The notes: a model not told the origin generated them from the sequence alone. Numbered from the stretch's first letter, positions 23,232 to 36,200 are shown. The stretch: DNA of 64,000 bases from Lithospermum erythrorhizon (GCA_019722365.1 JADFUC010000388.1:62001-126000); one strand, 5' to 3'. Program-made: numbers and translations.

Positions 23232-23540
23232 GCTCGAAAAGAGACTTTAAACCTCGCCACGAGAGGATTTTTTCGGAAGCACATCTTTAAGTTCAATAGT
23301 GCAACACCATCATCTTCTACTATCTAAAAACATAGAAAAACAACTTTAAGTTCAATAGTGCAACACCATCTTCTACTATGCTCGAAAAGAAACTTTAAAC
23401 CTCGCCACGAGAGGGTTTTTTCGGAAGCAGGCCAAGCCTTCACATCTTTAAGTTCAATAGTGCAACACCATCTTCTACTATCTAAAAAACATACAAAAAC
23501 AACTTCAACTTTAAAAGTGCAACATCGTCTTCAACTGTAC
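23232..23540. repeat. Tandem duplication (~150 bp x2) beyond the SUO 3' end
   Basis: Two units, about 23232-23380 and 23381-23535, both begin CTCGAAAAGA(g/a)ACTTTAAACC and continue with CTCGCCACGAGAGG, TTTTTTCGGAAGCA and one or two copies of AAGTTCAATAGTGCAACACC. The inner phrase is itself repeated, so the unit is compound. CTCGCCACGAG is a short palindrome. Confidence 0.85.
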
Positions 23541-23759
23541 AATAGTAAGAAGTCGAAGAGGGGCAATCGCACAATTATGGGATGAAATATATACAGTATC
23601 AGAAGATATAACGTATGTTCAGGCGTCGGATATATTTATCAACTGATCCAATAAGATCAGGGACCAGAAATACCTAGCTTTTATTGTTTCTTTTTTTTCA
23701 TTGCACAAAAAAATTCAGTAATTGAACTTACACGAGTCTTCGAGATCTCCAGGATTGTC

Positions 23760-26700
23760 TTATGATGGTCGCTTAGTCCTGAAATTATCGTTGTCCCAAC
23801 CTCTGTCGTACTCCTTCCTTTTCAAACCTCCACCTCCCACCTGGTATATCTTTGCTTGTTCCTCTGCTACTGATTGTGAACTGGCCATTGAGATCCTATT
23901 GGAGGCTACAGGGAGAACCTCGGTGCTCCCATCTATGTCCATGGATCCTAGACCAGCATTTAGGTCGAGTTGACCTGGCTTCCCCCACTTACTATCTGCA
24001 CTGCTAAAACTATTACCATCAGGATGCCTCATAAGATAATGACTAGGATATTGTGATGAGATCCCTTCAGCTGCGGCCATCAACTGTGAACTCGAAGGGG
24101 CTGGGAAAACCCTTCCACCAGTGGAAGGATCAATAAATGAAGATGGTCCAACCGAAAAAGACGAAGAAGGCAGAGGGAACGTGGGCGTGGGCCCTAGAGG
24201 ATATACAGGGTATGGAAAAGGATTGGGTTGGAAAGGGACAGCAGGAGCTGATGACAAAACAGACCCCCGGAAGACGTCTGGGGTAAATGGTGTCCCAGCA
24301 GGTCCCAAGAGTCTTGCAGGTGCACCTGGTGGAACAATTGAATGCTGTGAACGGTCTGGAAAAATAGATGGATGTATAACTGTGGAGAAAGAATTGCCTG
24401 GAGGAAACCAAGAACAGTAATTTCCAATTTCAGCACCGTTCATTCTAAGGCCAGCAATGAGTGGCTGAGTGCTCATGCTACCCCCCCTAGCTTGCTGGTG
24501 AGATGAAGACTGCTCAGCTTCATCAGCACTAGGCCCAAAATTTAGGTCAAAATCCATCCTTAGATCGTTGACGGCTACTCCATCCGACATCATAGGCTTC
24601 ACTGCTGCCACCAACACAGGTTCTAGCCCGCGGCTACTGCTAGCTGAACAGAGCCCCACATCACTGGACTCATCAATTCTATTCAAATCAAGATCAAACC
24701 CTCCCAAGCAACGACCAGGTCGGGAGATATCCTGATCTCCTGTAGCTGAATCTCGAGAAGCTTGCTCCTCCAAGATTCCTTCATCAGGTACATTGAGATC
24801 AAATTCAAGTGGAGCCCGGCCAGCCTTGCTTATTGATGCATCGGCCGATGAAATGCTAGCAGAACCTGATGGAGCATTGAGAATCTTTCTGGGTTCTGCT
24901 GGTCTAAATGCACTAGTGGCTGCGGATCCCTTCCACCCGAGGACGCCCTTGCTTCTTAGTAGGTCTTCAGGAGGAACAAATGGACCCTTGGCGGCAGCAG
25001 CAACTGTAATGGGGCTCGAGGCAGGTACAGTCATCGGGTTGATTATCTGAATATTGGATGAGCAAACAGGGGCTGTCATAGAAGCCTGTTCTCCACATCT
25101 CCCATCATCCAATATTAAGCCTTCATTCAAGTCAAAATGCATCTTTGAGTTTGTGTCTGGGCCTCCACTTGAGGACGATGCCTCTGCCATAGAAGCACAC
25201 TCTTTCTCTTCTGCTTCGACACTAGGCTCCTTCAATTCTCTTGCCCCTGCACATCTCAAAGCATCTTCAAGGCATTCTGGGCTGGGCTTATTTTCATCCT
25301 CAGATTCCAAGCTAGTTCGCATAGGATCAGTACCAACTGAGTCCAAATGAACCATACTCTGATCTCCACCAGGAAGAGCATCTTTAGCATGTTTCTCACG
25401 TTCACACTCACTAACAAGATTCTTGGAGATTTTCTCATCTGTACTTCTAACTTTAAGTTTATTCATATTTTCTGCACTCGCATCATTTTCAAATACACGA
25501 ACAGACAATACTTCCCCACCATCAGGTACCTTTGATGGGTCTTCCAAATTATTACGGCATCCAGGATTTGAAGTTTTAGTGTCATCATGATTAGTGTAGT
25601 CCTTCAACAAACATCTAGATGATGACATTGCAACTTCCATGTCAGCATTTACTTCATTTATAATGGCTTTAGAGTCTCCAACCAAAGTACCACAAGGCTT
25701 ACCACGAAAGTCTTCACCAACTCCTTGACATACGGAAGATTTTTCTTCAAAAATCATTCTGCTTCTGTCACCATCCCCTTGCTTTTCTTCCATTAGACCT
25801 TTCATCTCATCAAATTTTTTATTCTCCCCACTAAAATCTGCAGCTTCTGTTGGCATATCTATACAAGAAGAGTTAGAGCCTTTTATAAGCATTGAGCCAA
25901 GTTTATTTTCACAAGATATTAAGGGTTTTGTAGGTCTATCAAAGCCTGGTGGTGCATATATTGGCTGATGTCCATCCACAGGCCAATTCTTAGAAACTTT
26001 CTTCTTATCATCAAGATCATGTTCACCATTTCCAGATGATGGCTTTGACCTAGCATCATCAGCCGTTTGAGCTTCTCCAGCGGGGCTGTTTCTTTGTGGA
26101 GAATGGAGAGGAGAAACAAATTCAGACTTTATCATTTCTCCAGCAGCGACACTTGCAAGCAGATTCATTCCAATATCATCCCCAATGGACAAAGGGGCAT
26201 TTGCCTCGGAATATTTGACGCAACTCTCAATCAAAGCATTCATGGAGCGAAAAGTTGAGCAGGTAGATCCATTGTGAGATGTTCCAGGTTTCAATTTATT
26301 TCCTGATGATTCTGATGAAGCTTCAGATATCTCAGCTGCTTTCTTCACATCATTGGCATTCCTGGTTTGGTCTTCAGAAGGGAGAGCAGCAGACACCGGA
26401 TCAGCATTATCAGGTCCGGGAACAATATCTTTTGAGTCATTACTTCTCCAACATCCCACATTTACATCAGAAGACAAGCCCTCTTGATATGCGTCACTTC
26501 TTGGCTTCCCATTAAGTTCCGATTGCTCATGTTTTTCATCAAGCACGGGAGAAGTAGCTGGTCCACTTAAAGCAGAATGGTCTTCCACTGACCCAGCACC
26601 AGCACCTCGACCAGGACTACGTCCAACATTTGGTATCTTGACTATCAACTTGTGAATGCTCCCTTCAAGAGCAGGAGGATCAACAGCTTTTTGGGTACTC

Positions 26701-29700
26701 GATAAAGAATGTGCTTTTTTTTCAGAAGCTGGATTTCTCTGCAATGACGAATTTTTTATTGAAGAGTTTTTCTGAACACCAGATGATACAGACTTCCGAT
26801 GCCTGGATCCACTTGATACCTTGAAACTTGATGTCCCAGCAAATGGACTCTTTGCATCCTCCTTCCCAGAAGGTGATTGGCCATAATTGTGCGACTGACT
26901 GGAACTACTGCTTCTATTGTCCTTCGTGGCAGGTGGGACTTCAGAGGAACCTCCAACAATAGTTTTGGGATGACCATCCTTCACTGAAGATGGAGATGAT
27001 GCATTTTTTGCAGGACCAGAGGATGAAGAACCAGATTTTGTTGCTTCTCCTGGTGAAGGCTTATTTGAAAATGTCTTTGATGCAGGTAACTGTGCAGCTG
27101 TAGTTTTTGCAGCCAAATCACCAGACCCAACTGAAATTTGGTTTCCTCCATGAGAAGATTCAGGAAGGCGGGACTTGGAAGGCCATGTCATAGGCGGATT
27201 TGAACCATTTTTTGCGTCCATGATATTAAATTCAGCCTCAACTCGCTTCTTCCATGTGTCAACTAAGCTCTTTGCCTTCTTCTGGATTTCCAAATTTTTA
27301 TGCTTTCCCAACAGATTTACTGATTTGCCAATATTGCACATCTGTAATGCATTAAGATTCACTGGAAGCTTGTCAAGTGCACCAAGTAAAACCAAGAGGA
27401 ACTCTTCAACAAATTTATCACTGTCCTTCAAATTACTGCCATTTCCAGTCTTCTCTTTGTGAATATTTTGAAGCCATTCATCCAGTACAAGAAGGCCTCT
27501 AAGCTGTACAAACCTATTAAGACAGTCAAACTTATCTGTGGCAGCTACAACACCTGCTAGTATTGAACAGTACCCCAAGTCCATTTTCTTCTCCTTATCT
27601 GATTGCATAAGGTGAACGAGTTTGTCAACCCCTTCAGAATCTACAAGCCCTCCTTTCTCTGTTATTTTTGCAATCTCTGACCTCAAACTGCTCTGAGTTC
27701 TCAGTAGACAAGAACTTCCGTCCTCCGTTTTGACAGAGGACTCACGCTTTACGGGATCATTATGTTGATCCCCACGCTCTCTTTTCTTCCCTTTACCATG
27801 AGAATGATTCTGCATGCCATCAGATCCAGGTCTCACCTGAGATGTTGATGTTGGGCCATTTATGGGTTTAGGAGAACGGCCACCAGTAGGCACTGTTCCA
27901 TGCATTTCTAATCTTGTTTTGTGCAACAGCTTATCTACTTCTTCCTGTAGTTCCTAATTTAACCCAAACAACTAATTAGATCAGATATAGATAACTCAAA
28001 CTACAAAATGAAAGCACAACATGTTCAAAACATCTACTCCAACCATTTTTAATTTTCAAGCAAATTAACAATAGAAGATAGCTAGAAATCAATCTTTTCG
28101 GTTCCTCCATTCCAAATAATAGGGGTCTGATTGGGGAATAGTGAAGAAATAAGAATCAAAGAAATACATAATAAAAACTCACATTAATATAGTCTTGTTC
28201 CGATAACCACCATAAACGATTAGTCTCTATGTCATACACTCGCCGGCATACAAAAGCAAAAATCCCTGAAGGAAGTTCAACACCTTTAGGCAGAAATGCA
28301 ACTTTACAGGGATGAAGCAGTGATGCCGCAGGAACCTTATCCTTATGAAATGAATAGAAAATTTCGTTAGGCGCGTATTCCAAATGGATTCCTTTGCCAA
28401 GCTTCAGATCTGCTTGCCTATAAAGCCAATTCACGTGCAGCTGCAAATTATTCTCTTTATCGTATATCAAACCACGTATTATTCCGATGAATGGTGGAGA
28501 CCCTTGGGGTGGCTTAAAAAGAGCACAATCACCTACACCTATAGTGCGACCATCCTGCATAAACAAGGTTCAGAACTTCAGGTCAAATGAAGAAGGCTGC
28601 AAGAGATAACTCTCCAACAACCAGCAGTCGTAACAATGCATAAGAAGACCAACAAATGACTGAAATCATCAGGTCATGGAACTATGCTGACACAACCATA
28701 ACAGTGGAAGGCCTACAGCCTACCATGGCAAGGGAAGCATGGCGGCCACTAAAGGGAACAAATGCCAACTGCATAGTGGGTCAATAATAGGGAACATTGA
28801 GCCCATTGTGGTTATTGGTCTCTGCAATAGAACACTGATGCAGAGTCAACAAGCAAACAATGCAAAGTGATCAGGCTTTTCGAGCATAAGCCAAATTGAG
28901 TTTACTCACTAACATACTAATTTCAATCAGATTTGTCAAAATAAAAAAGAACCAAGCATACCAAAAAGCCTGAAGATTGGTAACTACATCACATGAGAGT
29001 TAGAAATCACAGAACAATTATTAACGCTTGACAGGAATCACCCTAGTGTGTCGAAAAAAATAATATATCGGATAAAAGTAACTAGCAGCAGATTCTAAGA
29101 AACATTTGATGTACTCGTAATCTACCAAGCAACATGAGAAATCCTGGGAACCATGTTTACTAACCAAAAAGAAGTCTAGCACATTCAAAGAGTCTTGAAT
29201 GCGAATCCATCTACAAATTTTTGAAATTACAAAAAGGTCCAATTAACGTACATAATTTTCTACATTAGCAATATAAATTCTTATCCATTCAAGTCTACCC
29301 AACTGCGAACGGAAATAAATAGCTCCAAAAAGTCATAAACACGTCCTCTATATCCTACAATTTTGTCCACTTTCTACCAATGTCTGACTACATATTACTT
29401 ATATGATGTCTACCCACAAAACAGTAACAAGGGTGCACATCCATAGGATGATGGAGATTAACCAAAACGGACAGCCGATATTCCAAACACGATTACCAGC
29501 ACATCACGTGTTTTGTTTGAACAAAATATTTGGAAACAAACGCTGTATCCTTTTATTCCGAAACTTCTGGAATAAATAGTTAGAGAACAAAATCTAGTGA
29601 TAGCTCTAAGAACAAATCTAACTTGATTGCTGTTTGTCATATGGAAAGCAAACACATAAGTAAATGAACAAGCCAATAATTAAAGACAAGGAACGGATCA

Positions 29701-30523
29701 AACTGATAAATAATATATGCAAAATATGAATTTCCATTACATCAAGGCCTACAAAACTGCAACCGAAATAAATAGCTCAAAAAAGGAATAACACGCATCC
29801 TCCATATCCTTTCCGAAAAAAGGGAAAAAACACCTACAATTTTGTCCACTTTCTACCAATAGCTGACTAGGTAATATTTTGTCGCTATCTGCCCACAAAA
29901 CAATAACAAGGGTGCACGCCCATGAGATGATGGAGATCAGGAAAAAAAAAAAGAATAGCTGAAATTCCAAACATGAATACCAGCACAACACGATTTTGTC
30001 TCAAAAAATATTTGGAAACAAACGCTGTATTCTTTCAAAAATTTATGGGATAGCCAAACAAAAATAACAGAATCTAGTAATAACACTAACAACAAATCTA
30101 CGTTATTTCTGTTGGTTTAAACAAAATAATGGAACCAAACGTTGTATTCTTTTATTCCAAAACTTCTGGATTCAACAAATAAAAAGAACAAAATCTAGAT
30201 ATAAGGCTAAGAACAAAGTTAACCCGATTTATGTTCATCATACATAAGATAACCACATAATCAAACACATACCCAATCATTAAAGACAACGAACGAATCG
30301 ACCCAAACAATAATATATACAAAACACAAAAACACGATAATACGATTCAAACAGGAACACAAAACACAAAAACACGATAATACGATTCAAACAGGAACCA
30401 AATAGGTGGGAATAACAAACCCACCTTCAAAAAACGATCAGAAACAGATTTCGGCGAGGGCATGTGCCAATTCCTCCTAATATGAGCTCCACCTTCACCT
30501 TCCCGACGAAACGATCCATGCAT
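23760..30523 (-). CDS. SUO: SUO-type protein: BAH domain + TFIIS N-terminal domain, GW motifs
   Basis: Nuclear protein of the Arabidopsis SUO family, reported to act in microRNA-directed translational repression. Three coding exons on the minus strand: 30523-30425, 28554-28183 and 27953-23760; all phase 0, giving 1554 residues (Arabidopsis SUO is about 1600). The start ATG at 30523 gives MHGSFRREGEGG, the family N-terminus. The BAH domain covers about 39-157, including GDCALFKPP and RRVYDIETNRLWWL. A Lys/Arg-rich linker follows. The TFS2N (LW-type helical) domain covers about 250-400. The long Ser-rich remainder carries two GW motifs, VLGWKG (about residue 1163) and DRGWDN (about 1543), and several FDLN/LDLN repeats. 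Intron 1 (1.87 kb) is built of tandem repeats. It is divergent from Lunapark and convergent with HIPP. The assignment rests on matching domain order and junctions and is strong. Confidence 0.95.
29281..30330. repeat. Large imperfect tandem repeats in SUO intron 1
   Basis: Three partial copies with a period of about 400-450 bp. Copy A (29281-29728) and copy B (29729-30110) share GGAAATAAATAGCTC / GAAATAAATAGCTC, ACAATTTTGTCCACTTTCTA, ACAAGGGTGCAC, GATGATGGAGAT and AAACGCTGTAT. Copy C (30111-30330) repeats AAACGTTGTATTCTTTTATT, AACAAAATCTAG and CATTAAAGACAA(c/g)GAACG. The whole lies inside the first intron. Confidence 0.8.
30321..30398. repeat. Perfect 40-bp tandem pair at the 5' end of SUO intron 1
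   Basis: AAAACACAAAAACACGATAA plus the following 18 bases at 30321-30358 are repeated exactly 40 bases later, at 30361-30398. The identity suggests a recent duplication or an assembly effect. The repeat ends about 27 bases inside the intron from the exon-1 donor (GT at 30424-30423). Confidence 0.9.
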
Positions 30524-31024
30524 AATAATGAACAACAAGCATTTTCCACAAATTCCCAACAAACACTAATTACCATTCAAATCAACCCAACCCCCTCAAT
30601 CAAACAACCTCAAATTCAATACCAAAACAACAACTTTATCAAATCCCCACAAAACCCTTGCTTAATCCCACCACCAAAACCCTAAAATCCCAAAATTAAC
30701 CCCACCAAACCACTAATCCAACAAAATAACCAATACCCAATTCCTATTTTTCGTTGAATTTCACTATTATGCCTTCAAATTGATAATTCAACCCAAAATA
30801 AAATTCTGCATCAAGAAAATTAAATAAATTAGGTAAAATACACAAAAAATTGAAATAAAAAATTGTGTATACGTATAGATATACACGTATACGTATAAAT
30901 AAATTTATAAAATGTGTGTATTTATTGAAAACGAGAGAGATCGGACATACAAGGAGATGTTGTACGACGTCGGAGAAAGAAATGTTGAAGTAACGATGCG
31001 TGCGCGTGGGTAATATGTTGTTGC

Positions 31025-31032
31025 TTTATATA
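31025..31032 (-). promoter_or_regulatory. Candidate TATA box of the SUO gene
   Basis: On the minus strand TATATAAA lies about 500 bases upstream of the SUO start codon. That would give an unspliced leader of roughly 470 bases. It is a good match in sequence, but its position relative to the transcription start is inferred. Confidence 0.4.
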
Positions 31033-31980
31033 TGTTCCCACTTTGGTTCCAAAGTTTGGTCGATTTTCGGTTGGGTCGGTTTCTTTGTCATGTCTCGGAT
31101 TTTTATATGTATCGATTTTGATTTTTTTTTATCGAGTAATAAATTGGAAGAATTGATATTGTAATGTAAGAAGACCTAGATGTATTTATGAGAAAAAATT
31201 TCATTCAATATCTTTATACTCTTGATAAAAATTCGTGCTTTTGCTCATCCTATAAAAATATGTTAGGACAAAGACTTAATCATTTGAATTATATTTTTTT
31301 AGATAAGTATGGGTATTTATTTTATACTTAATCAAAGACTTGAAAATATGGGTATTTATTTTAAAGTAAAAAAATTGTTTAGACAAGTTTTGAATTAGAG
31401 AACTTCTATAAATTAATCAAAGATTTAATCATTTGAAGTATATTCTTTTATGTAGGTGAATAGCCCCACATATTTTACTATTTTAGGTCTGCCCATGATT
31501 ATATTATACGTAATAAAAATAAAATTGCTATTACATAAATATAAAATTAATATTATTAAAGTTCTTTTTAGTTTTTCAATAATATTATTTCATTAAAATT
31601 TGTTACTACAGTATTAAAAAAAATTCATCATCAAATATTTTTATAAAAAAAATAGAATATCATAAATAAATTATTACAATCATTAAATAAAAAATACGAA
31701 ATCGTCACACTAGACTCGAAGGTCCAATCATTACATGATTGTTTGAAGTTTGAGACATTGATTGATTTGATTCACATGGTCAGAAAAAGTTGGCGCCAAC
31801 ACGTCATACCCCCCATGCCCAACTTCCTTCCTTTTTTTTTTTGATTTATTCATTCCTCATTTCCTTAACCAAATATTGATTCTTGAAACCAAAAATCTTG
31901 AATAATCTAGTTTTAGTGCATCATTGATCAAAGGTTTGGTTTTTATTCATCATTCTAGATCAAATTTCATATACCCTTTA
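31033..31980. other. Divergent intergenic region between SUO and Lunapark
   Basis: No gene. The Lunapark leader probably begins near 31800-31900 (T-rich TTCCTTCCTTTTTTTTTTTT at about 31824), since the coding exon starts right after a splice acceptor. Fragments of AT-rich sequence only. Confidence 0.4.
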
Positions 31981-32980
31981 TTGATTTTAGTTTAATTGTG
32001 TTGTTTATATGTGTAATGTTGAGAATAATGTTTTATGTTATGATTTGATCTGATTTTTTGCAATTTGAGTTTGTTGGTTTTTGTTATGGTTACCAACATG
32101 GATGTGGTTTTGAATAGTGATGCATCTGTCCCATTATTACTTTTATAAATCCAACTTACATCGTGAGAATCGAACCATCACCTCTAAGTCACTGGAAGCC
32201 ACCTAACCACTAGACCAATTCGATGTTCTCCATCTGTTCGAGTTTGATTGTCTTGTTTGAGTTGTTCTAAAAAGTAAAGAATTGTATAATTGGTGATGCA
32301 GTGTTAGTAGGGGAAATGTAAAAGATTAGCACTTTATCAATGTTTTTTTGAGTTTTTAGATCAAATTATCAAAACATGGAAAAAAAATACAATCTATAGA
32401 TTTTTAGTATAATTGTGTTGTTTATGATTGTGTAATGTTGAGATGAATGTTTTATGTTATGATTTAACCTAAATTTTCGCAATTTGTGTCTCTTGGTTTT
32501 GGTTATGCTTAGTGATGTATCTGTTCCAATTTGATTGTCATGTTTGAGTTATTTATAGAACTTAAGAAATGTATGATTATGTGTAAAAGTGTCTGCAGGG
32601 GAAATGTGAAAGATTAGCACTTTATCAATATTTGTCGTGTTTTTAGCTTAAATGATCAAAACATGGGGAAAAAAAGCCATCTATCAATTTTAGTTTAATT
32701 GTGTTGTTTATGATTGTAATGTCGAGATTAAGGTCTAATGTTATAATTTGATCTGAATTTTTTGAAATTTTAGTTTCTCGGTTTTGATTATGCCTACCAA
32801 CATGGCTGTGGTTTTGAATAGTGATGTATATTTCTCAATTTGATTGTATGGCTTGAGAAATATATGATTGTGTGTAAAGCTTTAGGATCGGAAATGTGAA
32901 AGATTAGCACTTTATCAATGTTTTTTGAGTTTTTAGCTCAAATTATCGAGACATGCAAAAAAAAATGCCATTTTGACAAA
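31981..32980 (+). repeat. Three ~290-310-bp tandem units in the Lunapark leader intron
   Basis: Units start at about 31981, 32398 and 32686. Each runs TTTAGT(t/a)TAATTGTGTTGTTTAT, GTAATGT(t/c)GAGA, TTATG..TTTGATCTGA-type text, GTGATG(c/t)AT, GAAATGTGAAAGATTAGCAC(TTTATCAAT), and ends near TTTTTAGCTCAAATTATC. The first unit is longer only because a SINE-like insertion sits in it (about 32131-32230). Confidence 0.85.
32131..32230 (-). mobile_element. tRNA-derived SINE-like insertion in the Lunapark leader
   Basis: On the minus strand it reads GGTCTAGTGGTTAGG (A-box-like) followed by GATGGTTCGATTCTC (B-box-like). It is bracketed by CATCTGT at 32123-32129 and 32231-32237. The other two tandem units carry GTGATGTAT without the insertion (the second continues CTGTTCCAATTTGATTG), so the empty site is visible within the same array. 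Confidence 0.8.
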
Positions 32981-33190
32981 ATTATCCCACCCAAAATAAA
33001 CTTGTATCAATTCGTATCAGCCTGTATCACTTAATGCTACTGCATTACTACAAGTAGATGCAAGTTTATTTTTGGGTAGAGGTAATTTGGTCCAAAAATA
33101 TATGAAAGGTGTTATTTTTGATGTTTTGATCATTTGTGCTAAAGACTCAAAAAATTAGTGAAAGGTGGCAATCTTGACACAAAAACGTGT
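32890..33190. repeat. Imperfect long inverted repeat (foldback) before the Lunapark coding exon
   Basis: The left arm (about 32915-33025) reads TTTTTTGAGTTTTTAGCTCA, AAATTATC, then ACCCAAAATAAACTTG. The right arm (about 33055-33170), reverse-complemented, reads TTTTTTGAGTCTTTAGCACA, AAATGATC, then ACCCAAAAATAAACTTG. The loop is about 40 bases. It may be a MITE that shares its left arm with the tandem units. Confidence 0.65.
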
Positions 33191-33261
33191 TAGAGGTGAC
33201 ATTGTTTTTAATTTCGAAGTCTTGTTATTTGCTGACAGTTGAATGTGAATTTTGGTAGGAT

Positions 33262-36200
33262 ATGTCCGAGGATAATAGAAAGGAAGTTGATGGCGGTACT
33301 GCAGGAGATGTGCCACACGGGACTGATACTGAGCAAATAAAGAACAAGAAAAGGAAGAAGGGTGTCTTCTCTAGAATATTTAATGGGATATTTAGATTAC
33401 ATGGAGATGATTTTGAGAAACGGCTACAGTATATTTCCAAGGAAGAGGCTGCCATTCTTTCTAGGAGGAAGAGGCGGTCACATAGTTGGAGGGTGACAAC
33501 CAAGAATCTCATAATTCTTTCTTTAGCACTAGAGGTAAATCTGCACTTTTCCCCTTTTAACTTGTATTTACGGAGTCATCTGTGAGAATAATTTGTTGTG
33601 GAAAAGGATGTGCTGATCAAGGAATGAAATCTTAAGTTGCACTTATATTACAAAGTCAGTTGGTATAGTATGGGCATCGATGGCCTTAATATTATTTTAC
33701 TTTCTCTTTCTAAATCTTGTATGTATTGGGCTAAATGTTCCAGCATGCTTATATTTATGCTGGTTTCTTTCTGCTGTGAGGCTGAGAAGCATTGTTTATT
33801 TAGCTTTAAAAAATCCAAGGATTGGAACAAGAAACTATTTTTCTGTGGTTTTGAAGCTCTCTAGAAAGACTAGAGTCACTTCGATAAACTAAAAGCAGAA
33901 CTTGTTACTAATTAACTCTTTTATGTTCCACCCAATGAACTTGAATCTACTTCGAGGAATGTTATCGAGTTGCTTCACTTGAATTTTTATGCATTCGGAT
34001 GACTGCAAATGCAGAGAAATTGTAATGCTTATACTCTTCCTGGAGGATAAGGTTTTTTTTTGGGGAGTATAAGTTTTATGTTTCAGTTTTCAATTTACAT
34101 AAGTGGCTATGTCGCTAGAATTATAATTTTTGTAAGATTAATATGATGAATTTACTGGTAGGTAGAATTATAATTTTCGTAAGATTAATATGATGAATTT
34201 ACTGGTAGGATATAGATTATTATCCCTTAGTTTTATGTTTTCTCTTTTTTTGTTTGTTGACATTACCACCTTCTCTGATAAGGCCAAGATTGACATACAG
34301 GTTGTTGCAGTTGGATTTGCCATCATGACTACGAGGTCTCTGAAGTTGACCTGGCAAATGAGAGCCGTGCGTGTTCTACCTATGTTTCTTTTGCCTGTTT
34401 TATCCTTTCTTATTTATTCAGCGCTTGGAAGATTCACAAGGATGTGTAAGTTCATATGTCTTGATTCATATTAAATACATTGTCTCATTCAAGGCTAGGT
34501 TCCATCTTTAATTCATTTTTCCCTCTTATTTTCTTCTCTAAGTTTTTCCATGACTTCTTCCTTGATAGAGTTAGAGTTAATAGCCAACGAATTAAGGAAG
34601 TGCTACTGGAGTACCAATATATTGTTAGTTGGTTGCCTATAGATCTGCATCTTTTCATCTTGTTGCTGCTACTAAATAAGCAACTTGTGTTTATTTAGCA
34701 TGGCTGTGATAGATCAGGTGTCTGGGTTACCAGTCTCTTATTTATAGTGAGGTGATAGTGCTATGTTTTGTCCATCTCAACACCTTGTTTGACTTGCAGT
34801 TTAGGAGAAAGTGTATTTGGTAGTTGTAGTTTAGTTTCATTAGACGAAAAGGCTGCATCTTATTACAAGGGGTCATCATGATCTCCATCATGAATTTTTC
34901 GTATCCAGGGTCTGGATTACATTTTCCTTTCACGGTTTGTTTTGTTCTGCATTAGGTTCTTTAAGTCTTATGCTGTTTCGACTCAAAATTAACTTATTTG
35001 AGACAAAATAGAAGGATTAGTGATACTGAGGCCTTGGCTAAAATTTGAATTATATGTCTGAAACTCAAGGGGCAACAATAGCTGTGAGTTTCACCAGCAC
35101 ATAAAACTTATACGTGTTTGCAGGTGATGGATGCTTGATTAAGCTTTTCTTTTATTACATGTCTAAAAATCAATGGATTCTTGATTAAGCTTTTCTTTTA
35201 TTACATGTTTGCACAGGTGACAGCAGGGATGAGAATAATTTAGAAAAGCTTCGGGCTGAAAGGCAAGCAAAAATTGATGAGCTCAAAGAAAAGACTAATT
35301 ATTATACCACACAACAACTTATTCAGGTATATTTTCTAACATATTTCTTAGTTGATCGTTTAATCTCCATTCATGAGCTTTAGGAGTTCAGTACTTGTTC
35401 AGCTTGTGCTGTCCATAGTCCATACCCAAATGTATTTTATTTACTCTGTAATCTGTATATTGATTTATATGAGATGTGGATGGTTTGTCCTTCCTCAGTT
35501 GAATCACCAACTTAGACTCGTCTCTACTGGGGTGGATCGTATACCAGAATTCAAAACATGTGCCCTCACACCCACAATATCCATTTCATTTAACTAACAG
35601 AGGCACTTTGGTAATCTCTGCGAGTTTCAACAGCAGAGAGCCAGATAATATAAAGTCTTGGACTCCATAGGACATGGAGGCCGCAGCAACCTTGGTTATG
35701 GGCTTAAAATTGTTATGGATCGGTCATGTGTTATGCTAATTCGTTGATCTATAATGTAGAGATACGACCCTGATCCAGCTGCAAAGGCTGCAGCTGCAAG
35801 TGTTCTGGCATACAAGCTGGGTGCAGAATCTGGCATGAAAGTTTTTATGGGAGAAGATGCCATGCTCAGTGCTTCTACAGGAAATAGTAGTGAGGTCGAG
35901 CATGTGCCACATGGCGGACTTAGAAATCGCAAGCAGATGCATACCACATCCGATAGTGTAGATGGTTCTGTAATTGATCACCCTGATTCAGATATGCTCC
36001 AAACCATGGAGCTTGAAGGGCGTGGTCAAATGGTTGTTGATCATTTTCAGCTAACGGGTTCTACTAGCCCACATGAAGTGAGTTGGATATCCCGACTTGC
36101 AGCCTTGCTTGTTGGAGAGGATCCAACTCAATCCTATGCAGTTATATGCTGGAACTGCCACATGCACAATGGTAAAATAGGATACTCTCGACTTTGACAA

